Assembly (NCBI RefSeq): GCF_000760695.4 | Contig: NZ_JHEG04000001.1 | Coordinates: 7,030,478-7,094,477, forward strand | DNA: 64,000 nucleotides | Source of the DNA: Tolypothrix bouteillei VB521301 | GTDB lineage: Bacteria; Cyanobacteriota; Cyanobacteriia; Cyanobacteriales; Nostocaceae | Direction of reading: 5' to 3' | In this document: in pieces, positions 57,431-64,000 of the stretch | Position numbering within the stretch: the first letter of the stretch is position 1 | Layout: every line of letters begins with the position of its first letter | The notes under the pieces: model-generated | Told to the model about the DNA's origin: nothing | Database searches by the model: none | What the model saw: only the letters and a program-made list of their open reading frames with translations | Made by a program: the position numbers and the translations under genes

Positions 57431-58804
57431 ATGATTACCAACTCTGTATTCGTTTTAAGCAAGAACGGTAAAATATTAAAACCAACAACGCCAGCTAGAG
57501 CTAGAATTCTTCAAGCACAGGGTCAAGCTAAGAAATTGAAGTTATTTCCATTTACTCTAATTCTAGATAAGGAGGTTGATGAAAATGTAGAACCATTATT
57601 AGAATTACGAATTGACCCAGGTTCTAAGTATAGCGGGTTTTCGTTAGTAGACTTAAATAAGAATGAAGTAGTCTGGGCAATGGAATTAGAGCATCGGGGA
57701 TTAGCCATTAAAATGGATTTAATCAAAAGGGCCAGTGTTCGTCGTTCTAGAAGGTCAAGAAGACTTCGTTATCGTCAAAAGAGATTTGACCGCAAAAAGC
57801 CCTATGGTTGGTTACCACCATCTTTGAAACATCGTTTGTTAACTACCCAGACTTGGATTAAACGGTTGCTTAAGGTCGCTCCCATTAAATCAATTGCAAT
57901 TGAATCTGTTAAATTTGACTTGCAAAAAATAGAAGCACCAAATATTGAGGGGATTGAATATCAGCAGGGTACGCTGTTTGGATATACGCTACGCGAAGCA
58001 CTTCTAGAGCATTGGGGAAGAGAGTGTGTTTATTGTGGTCTGACGGATGTCCCCTTACAAATAGAACACATCAATCCGCGAAGTAAAGGTGGTAGCGAGC
58101 GCTTTTCAAATTTCACCTTATCGTGTGAAAAATGTAATCAGAAAAAAGGTAGTAAACCAGTAGAGCAATTTCTGAAAAATCAACCAGAAATATTGAAAAA
58201 AATTAAAGCACATCAGAAAAAATCATTGTCAGACGCCGCCGCAGTTAACTCAACTCGTAAAGCAATATTTGAAATGGCACACCAATTTGAGTTACCAGTT
58301 ATCTCAGGTGATGGTGCGTCTACCAAGATGATTCGGATTCAAAGTCAATTGCCAAAGGCTCACTGGCTCGATAGTGCATGCGTGGGAACTGACCAAATTG
58401 TGAAATTGCGTGTATGCCAACCACTGCTTGTTACTTGTACTGGTCATGGGACAAGACAGGTTCAAAGAGTAAATGCTAAGGGCTTTCCTGCAATTGCTAG
58501 TATCAAAAAGAATCCCATGACTGGTAAAAAAGAAGTTAAGTTAGTGAGTAAAAATCAGAAATATACTCATGCGACAGCAGGTGATTATGTGATTTGCACT
58601 TTGTCAGAAAACCGTAAACATATTAAAGCGGGAATTTATCGTGCTAGAGTTAAAACTCCAACTCCTAAAGGAGTAGAAGTGCTAATTAACGGTCATCGGA
58701 TCGGAGTCAATCAAAAATACTTCAAGCTGATTCATCGCTCCGATGGTTATGAATACAGTTTTACTACGATTGACCCTGATTTACTACGTTTAAAGCCTAT
58801 CTAA
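57431..58804 (+). CDS. iscB: RNA-guided endonuclease IscB
   Basis: 457-aa IscB, the transposon-encoded relative of Cas9. N-terminal PLMP-like domain (1-45, VFVLSKNGKILKPTTPARAR; ILKP replaces the usual PLMP). RuvC-I LRIDPGSKYSGF with Asp 62; Arg-rich bridge helix about 101-125; RuvC-II IAIESVKFD with Glu 158; HNH domain with zinc cysteines C199, C202, C232, C235 and His 213 in QIEHINPRSKGG; RuvC-III HWLDSACVG with His 311 and Asp 314; C-terminal target-interaction region to 457. Every catalytic residue is present and the frame is intact, so activity is likely. GGGAG precedes the ATG. It would cut both strands of DNA matching its omega-RNA guide. Confidence 0.92.
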   Translation: MITNSVFVLSKNGKILKPTTPARARILQAQGQAKKLKLFPFTLILDKEVDENVEPLLELRIDPGSKYSGFSLVDLNKNEVVWAMELEHRGLAIKMDLIKRASVRRSRRSRRLRYRQKRFDRKKPYGWLPPSLKHRLLTTQTWIKRLLKVAPIKSIAIESVKFDLQKIEAPNIEGIEYQQGTLFGYTLREALLEHWGRECVYCGLTDVPLQIEHINPRSKGGSERFSNFTLSCEKCNQKKGSKPVEQFLKNQPEILKKIKAHQKKSLSDAAAVNSTRKAIFEMAHQFELPVISGDGASTKMIRIQSQLPKAHWLDSACVGTDQIVKLRVCQPLLVTCTGHGTRQVQRVNAKGFPAIASIKKNPMTGKKEVKLVSKNQKYTHATAGDYVICTLSENRKHIKAGIYRARVKTPTPKGVEVLINGHRIGVNQKYFKLIHRSDGYEYSFTTIDPDLLRLKPI

Positions 58805-58867
58805 TGGTATGATAAAGAACCTGCACGGATTAGACTGCGGGAATTGCAGCAGAGAGAAACACTATGA

Positions 58868-59328
58868 CAAACTTGATAACAAATTTCCTCAATTCTTAAA
58901 GGCTTGGGCTACAAATATCCTACATCAAGAGGAGCTAATCCCAAAAGAAGTACTAGCATTACATATTTTTTATTATGTAGGGATTTTATTAGGTACAAGT
59001 AAAAGACGACAACAGAACTGACTCAGGTAAGCTAAAAATATTTTAATTTGCACACCTAAATTTTCAATAAAAATCTTGTGGGGCGGGCGAGACGCCCGCT
59101 TTCCCCGGTATGAACGGGCGGGGACGCCCGTTCCACTAGAAAGAGGTGCGTTACATTTCTATAAGAAAGTGCTGTATTAAATTACCTAAAAACTGCTGTC
59201 GCCATAAGACAATGTAAAAGGGTCTGTTACAATTGACAATTTGTACCCAACAAACCTGTATATTTTATATTAAGTACGAGTCATATTACGGGATATAGAA
59301 TATAACATGGTTTGAGGTAGAACATCTG
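58868..59328. other. Region right of the IscB element with a GC-rich repeat
   Basis: After the toxin tail, the overlapping ATG opens only 11 codons (MTNLITNFLNS). Another frame (to 59021) reads HQEELIPKEVLALHIFYYVG and resembles nothing I know; both may be relics of an antitoxin. At 59079-59142 GGGGCGGGCGAGACGCCCGC and GGGCGGGGACGCCCG form dispersed palindromes common in cyanobacteria. Confidence 0.45.
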
Positions 59329-60024
59329 TTGCAAGCAAAAGAGATAAAAGATAGACTAAAAGCACTCCTGAAAGAAGCATCTTCCATCGACTCTAATTTA
59401 GCGAAAAGATTAGACGAGGTAAATCGTTGGGTTAAAGATGTAAAGCTGGGGTCGCTGACATCTAAGAAATTTGTCATGTTCTTTCTTCAACAAATTATTA
59501 GGGATGCTCAAATTTGGTTAGACATCAAAGCGCAAACCTCAGAAGAAGAACGACAACTGTATTATCAGCAAATGACTGCAACAGAAAGATATTGGTACGG
59601 TTATCTATTTCCCAAATGGCTGGAACAGAATGATTCAAAATTCTTAATTTGGAAACAAAAATTAATGTCCGGTGAGTTTAGTCAAGCAGATACCATGCTT
59701 TTGCGCTCCATAGCTACTGAAGTCGTCCGACGTGAAGGAACTTTTTGGCAGTGCTATATTGCAGATTTGTCAATGGCAACTGATATAATTGTAAGTAACA
59801 AGCAGCAAAAGCCACTTTGCAGCCAAATCACCAGTCTCTCTGATGAATTCTTGCAAGGAAAATATGATGAGTGGAAAAATACCCTACAAAATTGGGGTAT
59901 GGATAGAGGTATTTTCTTAAGTTACAACCCCAATACAATAGATGGCATAAATCAGATAGTTAACGTAGTGCTGTACAACAGCGATCATTTGAGAATAAGC
60001 GTTTATTTAAAATTAAATTTATAG
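59329..60024 (+). CDS. Hypothetical protein
   Basis: 231-aa soluble, helical protein starting at TTG with GAGG 11 bases upstream. It is Lys/Gln/Glu-rich, with a Trp/Tyr-rich middle (TERYWYGYLFPKWLEQNDSK) and a beta-like C-terminus (INQIVNVVLYNSDHLRISVY). I recognise no domain. It lies in an accessory stretch with the gene at 60087, 62 bases downstream on the same strand. Confidence 0.55.
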   Translation: MQAKEIKDRLKALLKEASSIDSNLAKRLDEVNRWVKDVKLGSLTSKKFVMFFLQQIIRDAQIWLDIKAQTSEEERQLYYQQMTATERYWYGYLFPKWLEQNDSKFLIWKQKLMSGEFSQADTMLLRSIATEVVRREGTFWQCYIADLSMATDIIVSNKQQKPLCSQITSLSDEFLQGKYDEWKNTLQNWGMDRGIFLSYNPNTIDGINQIVNVVLYNSDHLRISVYLKLNL

Positions 60025-60086
60025 TTGCAGGTTTGTGACATTTACTCTTTTTTAAAAAAAGCATTATTAACTAAAATATTGTCATT

Positions 60087-60587
60087 ATGGTGAAAGAAAC
60101 ATCTTCTGACGGTCACGCGAGTTTCACAACGTTTCTGAAACACTTAGAAGAAGCAAGAAAATTACAGATTGACTGGATGACATATGGTATTGACTCTGTA
60201 GACTTGTATGTTGATGATGTAGATGGAGATTGGTTGGAAAACTGGGGAGAGGGTGAAGACGAAGAAGTACAGCGCCAGAAAATTGTGGCGGCTATAACTG
60301 GATTTCTAGAAAGCAATGATTGGGTAGCCATTAGAATACGCAAGCACTTCAATAACGAATCTAAGCCTTTAGAAGAAATTGCGAATGAGCTAGAGAAATG
60401 TTTAAGTATTCTCGAATTTCATGAAAGACTTTTTGCTGTCAAGAAAGTTCTAGCTGATGGTATCACAACTACAGATAGTGAAGCTCTTACAAGTGCTAAA
60501 TGTAACGATTTCGAGTTACTGGATCTGGCAGAGGAATTGCTGGAAAAATTAGCAGAAAATTTTTGTTGGGTGTATAGGTCGAATTAA
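60087..60587 (+). CDS. Hypothetical acidic protein
   Basis: 166-aa very acidic protein: SVDLYVDDVDGDWLENWGEG then EDEEVQRQKIVAAITGFLES. Helical C-terminal half. No known domain. Same strand and close spacing suggest it is paired with the preceding unknown gene. The stop codon TAA is the first part of a TAATGGC heptamer array. Confidence 0.55.
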   Translation: MVKETSSDGHASFTTFLKHLEEARKLQIDWMTYGIDSVDLYVDDVDGDWLENWGEGEDEEVQRQKIVAAITGFLESNDWVAIRIRKHFNNESKPLEEIANELEKCLSILEFHERLFAVKKVLADGITTTDSEALTSAKCNDFELLDLAEELLEKLAENFCWVYRSN

Positions 60588-60893
60588 TGGCTAATAGCTA
60601 ATGGCTAATGGCTAATGGCTAATGGCTAATAGCTAATGGTGAGACTAGCTCTCTAGGTGGGTTTACCACGCCTTGGGAAACGCTTCGCGTTTGGGATGCG
60701 ATAGCTGTATAGCCTTGGGGGTGTAGCATGGCATTGCGTAGGTACCGAAGGCATACAGTTAATGGTAATAATTGATAGAGTTAGGTGGGCATATTGCCCA
60801 CCGTATGAAATATTTGTTAGGCAATGCCTTTTATAGCTACGTGAACCATTAGCCATTAGCTGTCAGCCATTAGCCATTAGCCATTATCCCTCA
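60585..60893. repeat. Large inverted STRR array with decayed family A repeat
   Basis: Seven or so TAATGGC/TAATAGC heptamers (60585-60637) face ATTAGCC heptamers (60847-60889) in opposite orientation. Between them lie a decayed family A unit (GTGAGACTAGCTCTC) and a GGTGGGCA...TGCCCACC hairpin (60783-60801). No gene. Confidence 0.75.
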
Positions 60894-61487
60894 ATTTGCT
60901 ACTTCAGCCATCTCGATAATTCGCCCTTCGTAATCTTTAACTAAAAAGTTGAGGGGTTTTTGGTTGCGAATTTTAAATTTCAAACCACGGGTTTCGACTC
61001 GCATTAAAATCATTTCCAAGCAGTCGCGATCGAAGCAAACATGGCGTTGCTGATTTTTAGTGCCTATACTCGCTCCCGTAATGACATGTAACTGAGTATT
61101 TTTCTTGAGCTGATACCAAAGCCCGTCACTGGCGTTGGTCATTCTACTACCAGCTAGGGAAGGGCTGCTAGACAGGTACAACGGATCGACTCCTGTTGCA
61201 CCAATGGTTTGCTCGTAGTTGTAGTAATAGTGCAAGGGAACTTCTGCTGCTGGTAAATCGAGCAGCCCTTCGTACAACTGCCTTGCTATTTCTAGATCGG
61301 ACACCATCACAGTATGCACTTTTGGGGCGCTGGTCAGAAACATCCACATAGCACCAGCATATGCGGCTAGTAGCATCACCATGATGCCCTGGGTAGAAAA
61401 TATGCTGTCTAAGGGTAGGGAGGGCAAAAACGATCCGATGATGTGAGGAATAGACAGGGATTGTAACACGTTGGCAATTATAATCAT
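60891..61487 (-). CDS. Membrane-anchored VOC/glyoxalase-like protein
   Basis: 198-aa protein: one hydrophobic segment (about 32-53, GIMVMLLAAYAGAMWMFLTS), then a vicinal oxygen chelate-like domain beginning VHTVMVSDLEIARQLYEGLL and ending KPLNFLVKDYEGRIIEMAEV. Metal-binding residues are not obvious. Similar proteins are annotated glyoxalase-like in cyanobacteria without known activity. Divergent from the sigma factor gene. Confidence 0.72.
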   Translation of the reverse strand: MIIIANVLQSLSIPHIIGSFLPSLPLDSIFSTQGIMVMLLAAYAGAMWMFLTSAPKVHTVMVSDLEIARQLYEGLLDLPAAEVPLHYYYNYEQTIGATGVDPLYLSSSPSLAGSRMTNASDGLWYQLKKNTQLHVITGASIGTKNQQRHVCFDRDCLEMILMRVETRGLKFKIRNQKPLNFLVKDYEGRIIEMAEVAN

Positions 61488-61685
61488 GAATACGTTTGAT
61501 CTGTATAAGGATATCCGCTTTTTAAGGTTTGTAGATGTAAGATTTTGGTTAAATTTGTATCTCTAGTGTATCAATTAAGATACATTCTAACTGTTCAGCC
61601 TTGGTGGGCTGACAGCAGGATAATATTTCGGTTAACAACAAGATTGCCACTTTTACACTAATTCTAGCAACATACTCTTATCTCA

Positions 61686-62327
61686 ATGATACAAATACCT
61701 CATTTTACTGAAGCCAATCATCCATTGGTCAAGTCGCTCTTTCATCAAAGCGACCAAGAACTGCTGACTCAGTTTCAACAAAACCCGGATGCGGGGAGAT
61801 TCTTTACAGCAGTTTTTTGTCGGTACACTCCTATAGTTTATACCTTGATTCGGCACTCCGCCCGATCGCCCGTGCAAGCGGATTATTTGTTCGCTCTCAC
61901 TTGGCGACACATTTATCACGAACTTCGGGGCTTGGATTTAAACAGCGGTCTGTCTGCTAGGGAAGGTCTGACCTTACAGAACTGGCTGATTAATATGACT
62001 GCCTTGTGTATTAACGAAATTCAATTACCTCCCACCGAAGCGATTCATTATTCTCTGAAAACCACTTCTCCGCCACTTTGGTGTTATGTGGAACAAGCTT
62101 TAGATCGGTTACCTCCCATGTTGCGATTGATCGTGGTGATGGCTCAAACGTTCCACTGGAGCGAAACAAGAATTGCTGCTTACCTGCAAGCCGAAGGCGA
62201 AGCGATCGCCCCTATTGAGGTAGCAAATTTTCTCCAAGAAGGTTATCGTATGTTAGAGGAAAAATTACCAACAGATATACGCGCTATCTACTTAGGCGAA
62301 AATTTTCTTCAACCTGGAGTAGCGTAA
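61686..62327 (+). CDS. Sigma-70 family (ECF-like) RNA polymerase sigma factor
   Basis: 213-aa protein: region 2-like N-terminal part (HQSDQELLTQFQQNPDAGRF, then YLFALTWRHIYHELRG) and region 4-like C-terminal part (LDRLPPMLRLIVVMAQTFHW, then SETRIAAYLQAEGEAIAPIE). The conserved DNA-contact residues are weak, as in a cyanobacterial group of divergent ECF-like sigma factors. No anti-sigma gene is adjacent; a TPR protein follows 89 bases downstream. Confidence 0.75.
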   Translation: MIQIPHFTEANHPLVKSLFHQSDQELLTQFQQNPDAGRFFTAVFCRYTPIVYTLIRHSARSPVQADYLFALTWRHIYHELRGLDLNSGLSAREGLTLQNWLINMTALCINEIQLPPTEAIHYSLKTTSPPLWCYVEQALDRLPPMLRLIVVMAQTFHWSETRIAAYLQAEGEAIAPIEVANFLQEGYRMLEEKLPTDIRAIYLGENFLQPGVA

Positions 62328-62416
62328 ATTTACGGTATAACGTGTTATTGGGTTGGTAAATTTTTAATTTTTGTTTAAACCGTTTACTTAAAACCGTAAT
62401 AGCACGGAAAATTTTT

Positions 62417-63472
62417 ATGAAAAGAGGGTATTTATTGCCAGGAGCAAATTATATTTTGCTGTTGGTTGTTTTGCTATATCCATTTGCTGCAAGTGCGGGC
62501 GACATTACCGAACAACTGCACCGTCCTGTCGATCGCTCAATGGTCAGAGAAACAACAGCTCGAGCAGATGAGTTGCAGCGTCAGGGAGAACAACAGTACC
62601 AGCAAGGAAGTTCGGACAAAGCAGTTCAGTCGTGGTTAAAAGCACTAGAGCTTTATCACTCAATTAGAGACCTCAAAGCACAAGGTCTGACTTACGATGC
62701 TCTTAGCAGGGGTTACGTCAAATTGGGTCTTTATAAAGAAGCAGAAGATGCCATGCGCCGACGTTTGGCCATCGCCCGCGATCTAAAAGACTTCCAGGGT
62801 CAGATTTTTGGCTTAAATAACATTGGCAGTTTACTTCTACAGAAAGGAGAAAATAAAGCTGCTTTCCAAACCTTGATAGAAGCGGTAGAAATTGCCACTA
62901 AATTAAAGAACATTGAAGGTCAAGGGCTGTCATTAAACAGTTTGGGTTTGGCAACTGCAAGATTGGGAGAGTACAACAAAGCCATTAAACTCTACGAAAA
63001 AGCTTTGACTTACCGCCGTCAGCTCAATGATGTCCTCGGTCAAGCCAATACCCTAAATAATCTCGGTGATGCTTACTCAGCAGCCAATGATTACCGAGGG
63101 ACAATTGGCGCTTACGGCGAAGCACTCGGGTTAGCTAAAATAGCAAGCGATCGCACCAATCAATTACGGGCGATCGACGGTTTGGTCATTGCCCATGGTA
63201 GTGTTGGACGTTACGAACGCGCCCTAGACTTACTAGAAAAGAGATTGACACTAGCAAAAGAATTAAACAGTCGGCGAGAAGAATTAAGATCCTTTGAGGT
63301 ATACGCTCAGTTATACGAGCAAATGGGAGACCTTCCAACTGCTCGCAATTTTTATGAAAGAGCAGTTATTTTAGCAAGAAACCTTGATGAAAACAAATTA
63401 GAAGTGCAACTGCTAGATAAAATGAGACAGATTCAAGGTAAAGTCGCCGCTAGATCGAAAAAGAAAAGATAA
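62417..63472 (+). CDS. Exported tetratricopeptide repeat protein
   Basis: 351-aa protein with a signal peptide (hydrophobic about 11-27, cleavage near AASAG) and about six TPR units from residue 50 to 340 (for example GQGLSLNSLGLATARLGEYN; QANTLNNLGDAYSAANDYRG). A protein-interaction scaffold, probably periplasmic. It ends in a basic tail (ARSKKKR). The TAA stop is the first three bases of a perfect 20-bp STRR hairpin. Confidence 0.85.
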   Translation: MKRGYLLPGANYILLLVVLLYPFAASAGDITEQLHRPVDRSMVRETTARADELQRQGEQQYQQGSSDKAVQSWLKALELYHSIRDLKAQGLTYDALSRGYVKLGLYKEAEDAMRRRLAIARDLKDFQGQIFGLNNIGSLLLQKGENKAAFQTLIEAVEIATKLKNIEGQGLSLNSLGLATARLGEYNKAIKLYEKALTYRRQLNDVLGQANTLNNLGDAYSAANDYRGTIGAYGEALGLAKIASDRTNQLRAIDGLVIAHGSVGRYERALDLLEKRLTLAKELNSRREELRSFEVYAQLYEQMGDLPTARNFYERAVILARNLDENKLEVQLLDKMRQIQGKVAARSKKKR

Positions 63473-63518
63473 TGGCTAATGGCTAATAGCTAATTGCACT
63501 ATTAGCCATTAGCCATTA
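63470..63518. terminator. Perfect 20-bp STRR hairpin between convergent genes
   Basis: TAATGGCTAATGGCTAATAG (63470-63489) is the exact reverse complement of 63499-63518, with a 9-base loop. It contains the stop codon of the TPR gene and ends 10 bases before the end of the opposing gene. Confidence 0.85.
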
Positions 63519-63528
63519 GCCATTAGCA

Positions 63529-64000
63529 TTAATTCAAGTAAACTTGTCCGCTTTGTTGAATTCTGATAACACCCTGTTCGTTACCGGGATTTGCTTGTTC
63601 ATCTAAAGAAAACTCAATCATTCCAGATTTAGTAGAGACTGGAATCACTCGGACAAAACCGTTATCTTGACGAACGGTAGTAATAGTTACGGGTACTGGC
63701 AAGTTTTGCAGAACAACTTCTTGTCCTCCAGCAAGAACGCGCCGTTCTGTGTGTCCAATGACTTCATAGTTAATAGCAGCGTTTGTGTCGTTCTTGATTT
63801 TGACAGAAACTTGTCCGTTTGTAGGTGTGACTGAAGCGATAGGAGATTGTTGCTGGTTGGGTGATGGCGGTGCAATAACAGAAACTTGTCCCTGTTGTCT
63901 ACCAGAATAATTTTGATTTGCGTTATCAGGAGCCTCACCGCCAACGCCCAACCTTACTTGTTCTTCAGTTGGGTTAGCTGGGACAGCGCCTGTGGGAATA
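63529..64000 (-). CDS. Hypothetical protein, 5' end beyond the window
   Basis: At least 156 residues, open to the right edge; the true start lies outside. The visible part is Gln/Asn/Pro-rich (about the first 55 residues) and then a beta-rich domain, QVSVKIKNDTNAAINYEVIG followed by LAGGQEVVLQNLPVPVTITT, ending QVYLN. It looks like an exported beta-sandwich protein. Family not recognised. Confidence 0.6.
   Translation of the reverse strand, partial: IPTGAVPANPTEEQVRLGVGGEAPDNANQNYSGRQQGQVSVIAPPSPNQQQSPIASVTPTNGQVSVKIKNDTNAAINYEVIGHTERRVLAGGQEVVLQNLPVPVTITTVRQDNGFVRVIPVSTKSGMIEFSLDEQANPGNEQGVIRIQQSGQVYLN

Larger units (their letters stand above)
57188..58832 (+). mobile_element. IscB/omega-RNA (ISC, HEARO-type) element, about 1645 bp
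   Basis: The element contains a structured non-coding region and iscB and no tnpA, so it would need a transposase in trans. Boundaries come from the repeat ACGGATTA at 57180-57187 and 58825-58832. Removing one copy plus the interior joins the flanks so that a toxin frame continues, which is strong evidence for a precise insertion. The repeat leaves up to eight bases of ambiguity on where cleavage occurred. IS200/IS605-like elements do not make target duplications, so the repeat more likely reflects matching cleavage sequences at both ends. Confidence 0.8.
57019..58867 (+). pseudogene. RelE/HigB-like toxin gene remnant split by the IscB element
   Basis: Left part (about 57019-57187) encodes LYELRM ... 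FVVLHAFMKKYDGAIREKEK and FAKRI, the C-terminal pattern of RelE/HigB/Gp49-type toxins. Right part (58833-58867), joined after 57187, continues in frame as RLRELQQRETL-stop, completing a typical toxin tail FAKRIRLRELQQRETL. The stop TGA overlaps an ATG (ATGA, 58864-58867), as at toxin-antitoxin joints. The N-terminal third is missing and replaced by the lysS hairpin, so the gene was decayed even without the insertion. Confidence 0.6.

Noticed and set aside
57188-58832. Reading the ACGGATTA flanking repeat as a transposase target-site duplication
   Set aside because: IS200/IS605-like elements insert without duplicating the target; matching cleavage sequences at both ends explain the repeat better, although a duplication cannot be excluded from one sequence.
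58809-59021. 70-codon open frame after iscB
   Set aside because: It begins inside the IscB element, crosses its right end and the toxin tail in another frame, and resembles no known protein; treated as decayed flank.

Overview
The window is chromosomal DNA from a filamentous, probably heterocyst-forming cyanobacterium (Nostocales-like). Evidence: the HIP1 octamer GCGATCGC recurs throughout; many genes belong to families typical of cyanobacteria (long glutamate synthase without a neighbouring gltD, RNase E with a C-terminal poly-Arg tail, the TIGR03960-type radical SAM fusion, DUF1997, DUF1815, DUF2839, DUF2330, Ser/Thr kinase fused to WD40 repeats); and intergenic DNA is packed with short tandemly repeated heptamers (STRR-type, e.g. 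GCTAATG, GTTAGTG, AATTATG, GGGGACT) and larger dispersed palindromic repeats. The genus cannot be fixed from this sequence alone.

Layout. 1-6 kb: repeats, a DUF2330 protein, a pentapeptide-repeat protein and two GAF histidine kinases. 6-10.3 kb: CPBP protease with clpS, a PLP aminotransferase, a STAS protein and a perfect CRP-type box. 10.3-18.9 kb: a block of radical SAM protein, rne and rnhB, then DUF1997, pheA and a LON-domain protein. 19-24.3 kb: the str operon rpsL-rpsG-fusA-tuf-rpsJ on the minus strand, with repeat hairpins between several of its genes. 24.4-33.3 kb: an IscA-like protein, a cupin, a phosphodiester glycosidase and gltB. 33.3-37 kb: an accessory patch with an orphan antitoxin, an acyltransferase, an intact VapBC-like pair, a decayed copy of that pair and two GNAT remnants. 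36.8-43.3 kb: polysaccharide deacetylase and a four-gene envelope glycosylation cluster. 43.5-54.7 kb: dxr, small conserved proteins, a thioesterase, two WD40 proteins (one a kinase), a degenerate DinG-like helicase and an M48 protease. 55-60.6 kb: lysS with a KTSC tail, then an IscB/omega-RNA element, then two unknown genes. 60.9-64 kb: VOC-fold protein, sigma factor, TPR protein and a partial gene at the edge.

The most notable system is the IscB element at about 57188-58832. It encodes a 457-aa IscB nuclease with all expected RuvC and HNH residues. Directly upstream is a structured region that fits a HEARO/omega RNA. The element is bounded by an 8-base repeat (ACGGATTA). Joining the flanks restores the reading frame of a RelE/HigB-like toxin C-terminus, so both insertion point and probable native guide can be proposed. 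A second theme is the repeats. All ten convergent gene junctions I identified carry an inverted repeat, in several cases supplying the stop codons, and related low-complexity repeats sit in frame inside at least four protein-coding genes.
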